DNA of 14,362 nt from contig NZ_ML142855.1 of assembly GCF_004138495.1 (NCBI RefSeq), positions 174,210-188,571 of the forward strand, given 5' to 3'. Positions 1-7,415 of this stretch are shown here, one piece after another (position 1 is the stretch's first letter; the number at the start of each line of letters is the position of its first letter). Below the pieces are notes generated by a model that did not search any database, was not told the DNA's origin, and was given only the letters and a program-made list of their open reading frames with translations. The stretch comes from Phytoactinopolyspora endophytica. Its GTDB lineage: Bacteria; Actinomycetota; Actinomycetes; Jiangellales; Jiangellaceae. Made by a program: the position numbers and the translations under genes.

Positions 1-102
1 CTGCTGGAACGTCTCGACGATCCAGCCGGACCGCCGCAGCACATCGAGGTGGACACGCACGTTGTCGCGCGCGGCTCGGGAGAGATTCCACCCGCAGCTT
101 GA
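1..102 (+). CDS. C-terminal end of a probable LacI-family transcriptional repressor (5' truncated by window)
   Basis: The first reading frame is open from base 1 and ends at a TGA at 100-102, giving 33 residues that start LLERLDDPAGPPQHIEVDTH and continue VVARGS. This resembles the end of LacI/GalR regulators, where a final helix (LLxRLxDP...) is followed by a strand with a V-x-T-x-V-V-x-R-x-S pattern that closes the sugar-binding core. The DNA-binding N-terminus and most of the effector domain lie outside the window, so neither ligand nor target can be named. The gene converges on the kinase gene to its right, with a short stem between them. The assignment rests on about 25 residues and is tentative; another periplasmic-binding-protein-like regulator is possible. 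Confidence 0.55.
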   Translation: MLERLDDPAGPPQHIEVDTHVVARGSGEIPPAA

Positions 103-107
103 CCCGG

Positions 108-130
108 CCTTAGAGGCCCCGCCTCTAAGG
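108..130. terminator. 10-bp inverted repeat between convergent genes, probable bidirectional terminator
   Basis: CCTTAGAGGC at 108-117 is perfectly complementary to GCCTCTAAGG at 121-130, with a CCC loop. It lies 5 bases after the stop of the plus-strand regulator and 1 base before the stop of the minus-strand kinase gene. No T-tract follows on either strand, so a U-less actinobacterial-type terminator is an inference from position. Confidence 0.6.
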
Positions 131-131
131 C

Positions 132-797
132 TCAGCGCTCGTCAGCGGCCCCGTACGCTGCGGCTGCAAGGCGTCGGAACACTGACGGCGCCGGGCCGGC
201 GCTCAGTCGTCGCCTGATGATATCGACGCACTCTTCTGCGGCGTGGACGGAGGTATCGACCTCGAGGTCGTAGACACCCGGTGTGTGAACGGCTTCCTGC
301 CAGCGCCTGACCGGCGTCGGCACCGTGCCGTCACCAGGGTCGACTCCCCACGTCGCGTGTCGTCTTTCCATGACGACGTCAATCGGGCAACGAACGCCGA
401 CGAACAGCACGGGAAGTCCGGACAGTCGGCGCGCGCAGCGCGAAAGGATTCCGAGCGGTCTGGAGTAGTGGTCGTGGTGGCCGACGTCGACGACGACATT
501 GACGCCTATGCGACTGTGCGCGGCGACGGAGTCGTACATCGCGAGATACAGGGTGGCCACGAACGGCTCGAGATCGGGCCGTTCACCGCCCGGCCGAAGT
601 CCGACTCCGGGCTGGAAACGCTCGGGCGTCATCCGCATGAAATGATCGACGCCGAGGTTCATCCAGACACCATCGAATGTTTCCTGGATCGCGGTGGCGA
701 TACTGGACTTGCCCGAGCGCGGCACGCCGTTAAGGATGATGATCTGCCCCGCCGGGGAGGCCTGGCAGTCGACGAACATCGCTCCGGCGTCGATCAT
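132..797 (-). CDS. Chloramphenicol phosphotransferase-like P-loop kinase
   Basis: A 221-residue P-loop kinase of the chloramphenicol 3-O-phosphotransferase (CPT) family. The Walker A motif GVPRSGKS is at residues 24-31, after the strand QIIILNG. LGVDHF at 48-53 matches the family's [FL]GVDSL segment, whose Asp is the catalytic base in the Streptomyces venezuelae enzyme (here Asp51). VLFVGVRC (about 129-136) and YDLEVDTS (about 174-181) also align with that enzyme as I recall it. The true substrate may not be chloramphenicol, because many genomic members are uncharacterised small-molecule kinases. At 221 residues it is longer than the roughly 178-residue reference, with extra residues at both ends. 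The ATG overlaps the upstream Uma2 stop as ATGA, implying translational coupling; Met7 is an alternative start. Confidence 0.85.
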   Translation of the reverse strand: MIDAGAMFVDCQASPAGQIIILNGVPRSGKSSIATAIQETFDGVWMNLGVDHFMRMTPERFQPGVGLRPGGERPDLEPFVATLYLAMYDSVAAHSRIGVNVVVDVGHHDHYSRPLGILSRCARRLSGLPVLFVGVRCPIDVVMERRHATWGVDPGDGTVPTPVRRWQEAVHTPGVYDLEVDTSVHAAEECVDIIRRRLSAGPAPSVFRRLAAAAYGAADER

Positions 798-1351
798 TCA
801 GGCTGTGGCCAGTGGATGGCTTTGGTCAACTCGGCCGTGGAGGTGCTGAGCAGGTCGCTGCCTTCAACGAGGCGGAAACCGGAGTCGGCGCGCGCGTACC
901 ATTCGATGCTCCGCGTGTCCGGATCCACGATCAGGATCTCCTTGACGCCAACTCGGAAGTAGAAGCCGAACTTCTCTCGGCTCTCGTCGCCCGGTGAGAC
1001 GATCTCGACGACGATCTCCGCCGATGCATTGAACGTACGCGGCGCCTGGTCGGCGAAGTACGCTTGATCGGGAACCCGGTAGTCATCCGGCGTGCCGATG
1101 TTGCACGGCCCGCTGCCCTGAAGTCCGGCGAGGTCTGCCCGAGGGCGCAAGATGCATGCCAACTGGATTTCTACTCGCCCATGCAGGCCATGCGGCGCCG
1201 GTGCCACGTGGTACTCACCTTCCCACACCTCATCGAACAGGTCTTGGCCCAAGGCGCGGCGCCGTTCGAGCAGATCGTGGAACTCTGGCGGAAGCTCACC
1301 TACCAGCACTGTGCGCATGTCCACCATCGTAGATGCAATGCCGAAGGTCAT
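794..1351 (-). CDS. Uma2 family endonuclease-like protein (PD-(D/E)XK fold)
   Basis: A 185-residue protein with the Uma2 (former DUF820) signature. VPDQAYF (93-99) supplies the first acidic residue, Asp95. VVEIVSPGDESREKFGFY (114-131) carries Glu116 and Lys127, and GVKEILIVDPDTRSIEWY (135-152) is the family's usual closing strand pair. The fold belongs to the PD-(D/E)XK nuclease superfamily; the family is named as a putative restriction endonuclease, but a biological role is generally not demonstrated. It is the first gene of a two-gene minus-strand unit with the CPT-like kinase. A TTGACT/TATGGT promoter ends only 8 bases before the ATG used here, so the mRNA may be leaderless. Met9 and Met12 are alternative starts; neither has a good ribosome binding site. 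Confidence 0.85.
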   Translation of the reverse strand: MTFGIASTMVDMRTVLVGELPPEFHDLLERRRALGQDLFDEVWEGEYHVAPAPHGLHGRVEIQLACILRPRADLAGLQGSGPCNIGTPDDYRVPDQAYFADQAPRTFNASAEIVVEIVSPGDESREKFGFYFRVGVKEILIVDPDTRSIEWYARADSGFRLVEGSDLLSTSTAELTKAIHWPQPE

Positions 1352-1359
1352 GACACGGC

Positions 1360-1388
1360 ACCATATCGAATACGTCAGTATGAGTCAA
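1360..1388 (-). promoter_or_regulatory. Sigma-70-type promoter for the Uma2/kinase pair
   Basis: On the minus strand, TTGACT (plus-strand 1383-1388) and TATGGT (1360-1365) are separated by exactly 17 bases. This is the best -35/-10 pair seen in the window. The expected transcript start, about 7 bases past the -10, falls essentially on the ATG at 1351, which implies a leaderless mRNA. The spacer contains the imperfect palindrome ATACTGACGTAT, a possible but unproven operator. Confidence 0.6.
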
Positions 1389-1468
1389 TTTACATTCGTC
1401 GGCATGTCGTTGGCTATGAATGCGTCGTCTCGTAGGTCTCATTTCTTGTAGGAAGCACAGCACGCCTG

Positions 1469-1502
1469 AGACCGCGAGCAGGTCGGAACCTGCTCGCGGT
1501 CT
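1469..1502. terminator. 15-bp GC-rich hairpin, terminator of the MMPL gene
   Basis: Bases 1469-1483 pair perfectly with 1488-1502 around a CGGA tetraloop. The core is CCGCGAGCAGGT against ACCTGCTCGCGG. It begins 12 bases after the MMPL stop codon (TCA at 1515-1517 on the plus strand). There is no T-tract on the minus strand after the stem. The stem also insulates the Uma2/kinase promoter from MMPL read-through. Confidence 0.75.
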
Positions 1503-1514
1503 GCGTTCCAGCCT

Positions 1515-3632
1515 TCAGGCCTGCGTGGGCGACCCAGTGAGGGCGCGTTCGCCCGGAGGGGGCTCCGTTTCGTCGACGTCCTCGACCTTCGCGAGCCGGC
1601 TCGGCCACCACATGAATCGGCCGATGTCGAGGCTGAGCGATGTGACGAGCACCGCTCGCACGATGAGCGTGTCGAGCAGGACGCCGAACGCGACCACGAA
1701 TCCGATCTCCGCCAGGAAGACCAGCGGCATCGTGAGGAACACAGCGAACGTGCCGGCCAGTACCAAACCCGCGGACGTGATCACGCCACCGGTGGCGGCC
1801 AGGCCGATCAGCGCACCGCGTCGGGTGCCGAACTTGTACGCCTCTTCACGCACCCGGGTCATCAGGAAGATGTTGTAGTCGATGCCCAAGGCGACCAAGA
1901 AGACGAACGCGAACAGTGGGAACGAGGAGTCGGTACCCGCGAAGCCGAAGACGTTCTCGAAGACGAAACCGCTGACCCCGAGGGCAGCACCGAACGACAG
2001 AACCACCGTCCCGACCAGCACCAGGGGAGCGATCAGCGACCGGAGCAGCGCGATCAAGATCAGCAGGACCACGACGAGCACCAACGGGATGACCACGACG
2101 TTGTCGCGCGCCGATGCCTCCTGCATGTCGACGTTGATGGCGGCCGAACCGCCGACGACCGCGTCGCTGCCGTCGATGGCGTGCACGGCGGACCGGATCT
2201 CGTCGATCGCGTCGCCCGCCTCGTCACTGTAGGGCTGAAGCGAGAGCGTGCCCTCGACGTACCCCCGATCGTCGACGACGGCCGGCTCGGTGACGGAACC
2301 GATGGCCGGGTGCTCGCCCAGCACGGCGGAGACGGCGTCGATCTCGTCCGCGTTCGCGATCACGGTCACCGGGTCGCCTGCGCCGACGTCGAAATGTTCC
2401 GCGAGGACCTGCTCGGCCTGCGCGAAGTCGGGTTCGCTGGTGAAGCCTTCCTCCAAGGAGAGCCCGTCGGCGTTGAGCTGGGTGATGCCCAACGTCATCG
2501 CGCCGAGGACGATGGTCGTGGTCACCCACACCTTCCGGGGGCGGGGCTGGATCGCCTTGCCTACCCTGGCCCACAGGCCGCGAGTGGTGGGCTCGTCGCT
2601 GCCGAAGTGCGGTCGCTTGGGCCAGAAGATCCATCGTCCGAAGATCACCAGAATGGCCGGGAACAGCGTCAGCATCGCACTCATGCCGACCGCGACACCG
2701 ACGGCGAGCACGGGTCCCATCCCAGCCGTCGAGTTCATCTCGGCGACGATCAGGCACAACATGCCGAGAACGACCGTGCCGGCACTTGCCATCACGGCCG
2801 GGCCTGCCCGATGCAAGGCGAAGTCCATCGCCTCGTGCCGGTCCTCGTGCCGGCGCAGCTCCTCGCGGTAACGAGCGACCAGGAGCAGCGCGTAGTCGAT
2901 ACTGGCCGCCAGGACGAGGACGGCGAGGATGCTCGCGCTCTGCGCGTTGACGGTCAGGTCGGCATATCTGGCCAGCAAGTAGACCACGCCTTGTGCGCAG
3001 GTCACGGCGACCCCGGCACAGAGCAGCGGAAGTATCCAGAGGATGGGGCTGCGGTAGGTCAGCAGCAGGATCACGATCACCACGGAGACCGCGGCCAGCA
3101 GCAGATTGCTGTCCAGATCACCGAACGACTCGGCCTGGTCTGCCACCATGGCGAGCGGCCCGGCGATCTCCACCTGCAGGTCACCGGCGTCGCTCGTCGC
3201 CTGGTCACGTACCTCGTCCAGCAGGTCGGGTGCCAGCTCCCAGTCGTCTTCAATGTCGATGGGCACGATGAGCTCGAGAGCCTCGCCGTCCTCCGACGGA
3301 ATCGGGCCGACGATCTCACCGTCGATATTCTCGAACTCCCCGAACGCTTCGGCGTCGGCCGCCGCCTTGGCCATGTCGTCCTCGGTGACGCCGCCGTCGC
3401 GGACGTAGACGATGACGGCGGGGACGGCTTCGGTCGAAGCAAAGGTGGATTGTTCCTGGAACGCGGCTGTCGACTCGGCGCTGCCCGGCAGCCATTCGAC
3501 AGTGTCATTCTCCTCGACATCGGTCAGCTGACCGGCGAGGCTTCCGCCGACAGCGGCGAGCACGAGCCAAACGGCGAGTACGAGCCATTTGCCCAGGCGT
3601 CCGGTCAGCCGACCGGTGAGCGAGCGTGTCAT
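1515..3632 (-). CDS. MMPL family (RND superfamily) transporter
   Basis: A 705-residue inner-membrane exporter of the MMPL family, which moves lipids, antibiotics or other hydrophobic compounds using the proton gradient. TM1 is at about residues 13-33, followed by an extracytoplasmic domain (about 35-175). A first membrane bundle (about 175-335) contains ASIDYALLLVARYREE, with Asp246 in the proton-relay position. A second extracytoplasmic domain (about 385-510) follows, then a second bundle (about 511-675) with ALGIDYNIFLMTRVREE and Asp585. The internal duplication and the two Asp-Tyr pairs are diagnostic. The length matches compact MMPL exporters such as the actinorhodin-associated ActII-3 type rather than the larger mycobacterial lipid transporters. 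The ATG is preceded by GGGGGGAAG as ribosome binding site. The gene stands alone, and a 7-bp inverted repeat sits 28 bases upstream. The substrate is unknown. Confidence 0.92.
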   Translation of the reverse strand: MTRSLTGRLTGRLGKWLVLAVWLVLAAVGGSLAGQLTDVEENDTVEWLPGSAESTAAFQEQSTFASTEAVPAVIVYVRDGGVTEDDMAKAAADAEAFGEFENIDGEIVGPIPSEDGEALELIVPIDIEDDWELAPDLLDEVRDQATSDAGDLQVEIAGPLAMVADQAESFGDLDSNLLLAAVSVVIVILLLTYRSPILWILPLLCAGVAVTCAQGVVYLLARYADLTVNAQSASILAVLVLAASIDYALLLVARYREELRRHEDRHEAMDFALHRAGPAVMASAGTVVLGMLCLIVAEMNSTAGMGPVLAVGVAVGMSAMLTLFPAILVIFGRWIFWPKRPHFGSDEPTTRGLWARVGKAIQPRPRKVWVTTTIVLGAMTLGITQLNADGLSLEEGFTSEPDFAQAEQVLAEHFDVGAGDPVTVIANADEIDAVSAVLGEHPAIGSVTEPAVVDDRGYVEGTLSLQPYSDEAGDAIDEIRSAVHAIDGSDAVVGGSAAINVDMQEASARDNVVVIPLVLVVVLLILIALLRSLIAPLVLVGTVVLSFGAALGVSGFVFENVFGFAGTDSSFPLFAFVFLVALGIDYNIFLMTRVREEAYKFGTRRGALIGLAATGGVITSAGLVLAGTFAVFLTMPLVFLAEIGFVVAFGVLLDTLIVRAVLVTSLSLDIGRFMWWPSRLAKVEDVDETEPPPGERALTGSPTQA

Positions 3633-3952
3633 GTCTTCCCCCCGGATGTACGCGAGTGTTGGTCTCTATGTGAGACCAGCGAGGCTGCGAAAACTCATCG
3701 GAGTCCACGTCTTTGGCCGGCGTGTCCTCATGTCGGGCGCTCGTTGCCGCGCAGTTCGAGCGCTCAGTCGGCAGAACGATATCGCGCGGGACTGACAATG
3801 TCCTCAGGGTTTTCCCGGAGGTCAGACATGCCCAGTTAACGGCCCCTTGCGGTGCGTGGATGGTGCGGGCCGGCTCGCCTACGCGTTCGGATGTGCATGG
3901 CAGTCACGTTAGGTGCGGCGCGCGGGCCGGCGCTTCTCCATTCCTGACCGGT
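3633..3952. other. 320-bp spacer between MMPL and helicase genes; no confident gene
   Basis: This stretch lies between two same-strand genes. Besides the 7-bp dyad next to the MMPL start, it holds an imperfect hairpin (3800-3809 with 3814-3823, two mismatches, TTTT loop). A 21-residue minus-strand reading frame runs from an ATG at 3827-3829 to a stop at 3764-3766 and starts MSDLRENPEDIVSP; it has no ribosome binding site. The frame looks protein-like at its start but matches nothing I recognise. It could be a leader peptide or the remnant of a longer gene. No clear -35/-10 pair for the MMPL gene was found. Confidence 0.4.
3660..3678. promoter_or_regulatory. Inverted repeat upstream of MMPL gene, candidate operator
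   Basis: TGGTCTC at 3660-3666 and GAGACCA at 3672-3678 form a perfect 7-bp dyad with a TATGT centre, 28-46 bases upstream of the MMPL ATG. Dyads of this size at this distance are typical of TetR or MarR operators in front of exporter genes. No regulator gene is adjacent, so the binding protein is unknown; an mRNA leader hairpin is an alternative. Confidence 0.4.
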
Positions 3953-6478
3953 CTATAGTTCACCGGCGTCGGAGATCTCGACGACGGGATGGCCCGCGTC
4001 GTTGGAGGCGTCCAGTTCGATGGTTGCGCTGATTCCCCAGTCGCGGTTGTCGGCCGGGTCGTCGAAGATCTGCCGGACCTCCCAGCGGTCGGCGTGTTCG
4101 GTGATGATCAGCATCTTGGGACTGCGGGCGTCAGGGCCGATGCCGATGTCGTCGTGTTCGTCGAAGTACGGTTCGATGGCGTCGGCCCAGGCGTCGGCGT
4201 CCCAGCCGGATGCGCCGTCGAGCTCGCCGAGCTCTTCCCATTCCTCGCGAGCGGCCAGCTCCACGCGGCGGAACATCGCGTTGCGGACCGACACCATGAA
4301 CGCGCGGCGGTTGGCGGTGATCGGGCGCGGTGTGTCCGCTCCGGCCGTCTCCAGCCCGCCCTCGTCGAGCTCGTCGGGATTCTGCAGTTTCTCCCACTCG
4401 TCGAGCAGACTGGAGTCGACCTGCCGGACCAGCTCTCCCAGCCACTCGATCAGGTCGGTCAGTTCCTCGGTACGGATCTCCTCCGGCACGGTCTGCCGCA
4501 GCGCGCGGAAGGCGTCGGCGAGGTAGCGCAACACCAGCCCTTCGGATCGCGCCAGCTGGTAGAAACGCACGTACTCGCCGAAGCTCATGGCCCGCTCATA
4601 CAGGTCACGGGCGACGGACTTGGGCGAGAGCTCGTAGTCGGCGACCCAGGGATTCGTCTGCCGATACAGCTCGAAGGCAGCCTCCAGCAGTTCCTCGAGC
4701 GGCCTCGGGTAGGTGACGTCCTCCAGTAGCTCCATCCGCTCGTCGTACTCGATGCGTTCAGCCTTCATCTCGGCGACGGCCTCACCGCGCGCCTTGTTCT
4801 GCTGCGCCGCCAGCACCTGGCGAGGATCATCCAGCGTGGATTCGACGACGGAGAGCACATCCAGCGCATACGTCGGTGATTCCGCGTCGAGAAGCTCGAA
4901 CGCGGCCAGCGCGAACGGAGAGAGTGCCTGGTTCAGTGCGAAGTCCGACTGCGGGTCGACGGTGATCCGGACGGTACGGCCGTCGGCATCGGGCTCGTCG
5001 AGCCGTTCCATGACGCCGCTCTGCAGCAGCGCCCGGTAGATCGCGATGGCCCGAAGAATGTGCCGACGCTGCGCAGGGCGGGACTCGTGGTTGTCAGTGA
5101 GCAGCTTGCGCATCGCTTCGAACGCATCGCCGGACCGTCCTGCCACACCCAGCACCATGGCGTGGCTGACGGCGAAACTGGAGGTCAGCGGTTCCGGTGG
5201 AGACTCGACGAGCCGTTCGAAGGTCTTCTCCCCCCAAGAGACGAAGCCCTCCGGCGGCTTCTTGCGGACCAGCTTCCGCTTCTTCTTCGGGTCGTCACCG
5301 GCCTTGGCGACCGCCTTCTCGTTCTCGATGACGTGCTCGGGGGCCTGCACGATCACCTCGCCCACGGTGTCGTAGCCCGCCCGGCCGGCGCGACCGGAGA
5401 TCTGGTGGAACTCCCGCGCGGTGAGGTGGCGCGTCCTGGTGCCGTCGTACTTCGTCAGGCCGGAGAGCACCACGGTCCGGATCGGCACGTTGATTCCGAC
5501 GCCGAGCGTGTCGGTGCCGCAGATGACCTTGAGCAGGCCGGCCTGAGTGAGCCGCTCGACCAGACGACGGTACTTCGGCAGCATGCCGGCGTGGTGGACG
5601 CCGATCCCGTGCCGCACCAGGCGGTTGAGCACCTTGCCGAACCCAGCGTGGAACCGAAACCCGCCGACCTCCTCGGCGATCCGGTCCCGCTCCGCGCGGG
5701 TGGCCACGTTGACGCTGGTCAGAGACTGCGCTCGCTCGATCGCCGCGGCCTGTGTGAAGTGCACGACGTAGACCGGGGCCCGGTGCGTCGTGAGTAGTTC
5801 GTCCAGCAGCTCATGGATCGACTCGGTCGAATAGGAGAAGGTCAATGGCACCGGACGAGTGGTGGACGCCACGACCGCGACCTCCCGGTCGGTACGCCGC
5901 CGGAGATCCTTCTCGAAGAAGCTGACATCGCCCAGTGTCGCCGACATCAACAGGAATTGCGTGTTCGGCAGCTCCAGCAGAGGGACCTGCCAGGCCCAGC
6001 CACGCTGCGGGTCGGCGTAGAAATGGAATTCGTCCATCACCACCTGGCCGACCTCGGCGTCGGCGCCGTCGCGCAGAGCGATCTGCGCCAGGATCTCCGC
6101 CGTGCAGCAGATGATCGGCGCTCTCGGGTTGACGCTGGAGTCCCCGGTCATCATGCCGACGTTGGCCGCGCCGAACGTGGCGATCAGGTCGAAGAACTTC
6201 TCCGAGACCAGGGCCTTCAGCGGAGCGGTGTAGAACGTGCGCTTACCCGCGCTGAACGCTGCGAAGTGGGCTCCCACCGCGACCAGGCTCTTGCCCGAAC
6301 CGGTCGGGGTGTTCAGGATGACGTGCGAGCCGGAGACAAGCTCGATCAGCGCCTCCTGCTGGGCCGGGTAGAGGTCGAAACCGCGCGCGGACGCCCAGGA
6401 GGTGAAGACATCGTAGAGAACGTCTGGCTCGGTGTCACCGGTGAGATGGGCCAGTGTGGCCGGGGCGTCGACGGTCAT
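3953..6478 (-). CDS. DEAD/DEAH-box (Ski2-like) helicase with C-terminal DUF3516 domain
   Basis: An 841-residue SF2 helicase that couples ATP hydrolysis to nucleic-acid remodelling, presumably RNA. Motifs in order: YPAQ (38-41), TPTGSGKS (motif I, 57-64), TAPLKAL (motif Ia, 84-90), MDEFHFY (motif II, 148-154, a DEFH variant of DEAD/DEVH), LMSAT (motif III, 177-181), GTDTLGVGIN (motif V, 321-330) and HQISGRAGRAGYD (motif VI, 358-370). A basic linker (KKKRKLVRKK, 398-407) leads into the large C-terminal region found in actinobacterial DUF3516 helicases. The frame is open to 6685, but those extra 69 codons are arginine-rich and overlap the siderophore gene. The MTVDAP start at 6478 forms an ATGA overlap with that gene's stop and is preferred. 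The physiological target is not known to me. Confidence 0.9.
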   Translation of the reverse strand: MTVDAPATLAHLTGDTEPDVLYDVFTSWASARGFDLYPAQQEALIELVSGSHVILNTPTGSGKSLVAVGAHFAAFSAGKRTFYTAPLKALVSEKFFDLIATFGAANVGMMTGDSSVNPRAPIICCTAEILAQIALRDGADAEVGQVVMDEFHFYADPQRGWAWQVPLLELPNTQFLLMSATLGDVSFFEKDLRRRTDREVAVVASTTRPVPLTFSYSTESIHELLDELLTTHRAPVYVVHFTQAAAIERAQSLTSVNVATRAERDRIAEEVGGFRFHAGFGKVLNRLVRHGIGVHHAGMLPKYRRLVERLTQAGLLKVICGTDTLGVGINVPIRTVVLSGLTKYDGTRTRHLTAREFHQISGRAGRAGYDTVGEVIVQAPEHVIENEKAVAKAGDDPKKKRKLVRKKPPEGFVSWGEKTFERLVESPPEPLTSSFAVSHAMVLGVAGRSGDAFEAMRKLLTDNHESRPAQRRHILRAIAIYRALLQSGVMERLDEPDADGRTVRITVDPQSDFALNQALSPFALAAFELLDAESPTYALDVLSVVESTLDDPRQVLAAQQNKARGEAVAEMKAERIEYDERMELLEDVTYPRPLEELLEAAFELYRQTNPWVADYELSPKSVARDLYERAMSFGEYVRFYQLARSEGLVLRYLADAFRALRQTVPEEIRTEELTDLIEWLGELVRQVDSSLLDEWEKLQNPDELDEGGLETAGADTPRPITANRRAFMVSVRNAMFRRVELAAREEWEELGELDGASGWDADAWADAIEPYFDEHDDIGIGPDARSPKMLIITEHADRWEVRQIFDDPADNRDWGISATIELDASNDAGHPVVEISDAGEL

Positions 6479-7365
6479 GACGGGTAGATGACGGTCTCGC
6501 TGCCGCGCTCCCGCTCGTCCTTCTTCCACGCTTGGAAGTCGTCCTCGACCATGCCGGCCCGCCAGTAGCCGGAGAGCGACAGATCCGCCCGGTCGACGCC
6601 CCGCTCGGTGAGGAAGTAAGACCGCAGTCCTTTGACCAGGCTTGTCTCTCCGTGGACGAACACTTGGGCCCGGCCCGGCCGCCACGGTACGGCCTTGACG
6701 GCTTCGACCAGATGGCTCGTCTCTTCTCTGGAGACAGGTGCGTCGTCCGCGTGACCCGCGCCGTGGGCGGGTGCGTCGCGGTGCAGCCAGGTGATGGTCG
6801 CATCGGCCTTGGTGGTGAGCGGTTGCTCCTCGGCTGCGTCGGCCACTTCGAGGACGACGTGGACCGGTGCACCGTCAGGCATCACCTCGAGTGCGGAAGC
6901 GATGGCGGGGAGCGCCGCCTCGTCGCCGGCGAGCAGGTGCCAATCGACGTCCGGGTTGGGCGCGAAGGCGCCGGCCGGGCCGAAGAACCGGATCTCATCG
7001 CCCGGCTTGGCGTTCGCCGCCCAGGGAGCGGCGATCCCGGAGTCGCCGTGGGTGACGAAATCGATGGCGATCTCTCCCGCCGCGGTGTCCACGTAGCGCA
7101 CCGTGTACGTCCGTTTGATCGGCCAGTGTTCGCGCGGCATCGTCGCCTGGACCTCGGTGACGTCCAACGGGTTCGGGTACTCGACCCCGGGGGCGAGGAA
7201 GAGCAGCTTGATGTAGCGGTCCGTGTACTCGTTGGTCACGAAGTCCGCGAAACCGGGGCCGCCCGCGATCACTCGCACCATGGTCGGCGTGAGCCATTCG
7301 GTGCGCAGCACCTGCAACGTGGTGATGCGGCGCGCGCGTGGCGCAGGTCGATCGTTCTTAGCCAT
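6475..7365 (-). CDS. Siderophore-interacting protein, FAD-binding ferric-siderophore reductase
   Basis: A 296-residue cytoplasmic flavoprotein of the SIP family (ViuB-like), which releases iron from imported ferric siderophores by reducing it. The N-terminal FAD-binding barrel includes IKRTYTVR (83-90), the flavin-binding R-x-Y-T/S pattern, and HGDSGIAAPWA (106-116). The NAD(P)H-binding SIP domain follows, with GDEAALPAI (147-155), VFVHGE (235-240) and the family C-terminal signature SGYWRAGMVEDDF (265-277). The length is normal for the family. The frame is open upstream to 7689, but that extension is arginine-rich and overlaps the next gene; MAKND at 7365 is the sensible start. It has no well-spaced ribosome binding site, and a TAGCCT hexamer lies 7 bases upstream, so it may be leaderless. 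It shares a stop/start overlap with the helicase. Confidence 0.9.
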   Translation of the reverse strand: MAKNDRPAPRARRITTLQVLRTEWLTPTMVRVIAGGPGFADFVTNEYTDRYIKLLFLAPGVEYPNPLDVTEVQATMPREHWPIKRTYTVRYVDTAAGEIAIDFVTHGDSGIAAPWAANAKPGDEIRFFGPAGAFAPNPDVDWHLLAGDEAALPAIASALEVMPDGAPVHVVLEVADAAEEQPLTTKADATITWLHRDAPAHGAGHADDAPVSREETSHLVEAVKAVPWRPGRAQVFVHGETSLVKGLRSYFLTERGVDRADLSLSGYWRAGMVEDDFQAWKKDERERGSETVIYPS

Positions 7366-7384
7366 ATGCGCCAGGCTAACCCCT
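7366..7384. promoter_or_regulatory. Partial iron box (IdeR/DmdR-like half-site) overlapping the siderophore-gene start
   Basis: The plus strand carries AGGCTAACC at 7373-7381, identical to 9 consecutive bases of the IdeR/DmdR consensus TTAGGTTAGGCTAACCTAA. Over all 19 positions about 11 match, so only one half-site is good. It lies immediately before the ATG and covers the minus-strand TAGCCT that could serve as the -10. Iron-dependent repression of a siderophore reductase would be expected; binding here is inferred. Confidence 0.4.
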
Positions 7385-7415
7385 CGCGCTCCATCCCACC
7401 CACCGCCGACCCCGG

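Noticed and set aside
132..797. Calling the kinase a chloramphenicol-resistance determinant
   Set aside because: The family match is good, but homologues in antibiotic-independent contexts are common and nothing nearby suggests chloramphenicol production or resistance.
2181..3839. Long plus-strand open frame of 552 codons opposite the MMPL gene
   Set aside because: Its product is rich in Gln, His, Arg and Gly with no domain, while the minus strand encodes a clear MMPL transporter with all expected membrane segments.
6479..6685. A 69-residue N-terminal extension of the helicase frame
   Set aside because: It is arginine-rich, overlaps the well-supported siderophore gene, and is unnecessary because MTVDAP starts exactly at the ATGA overlap.
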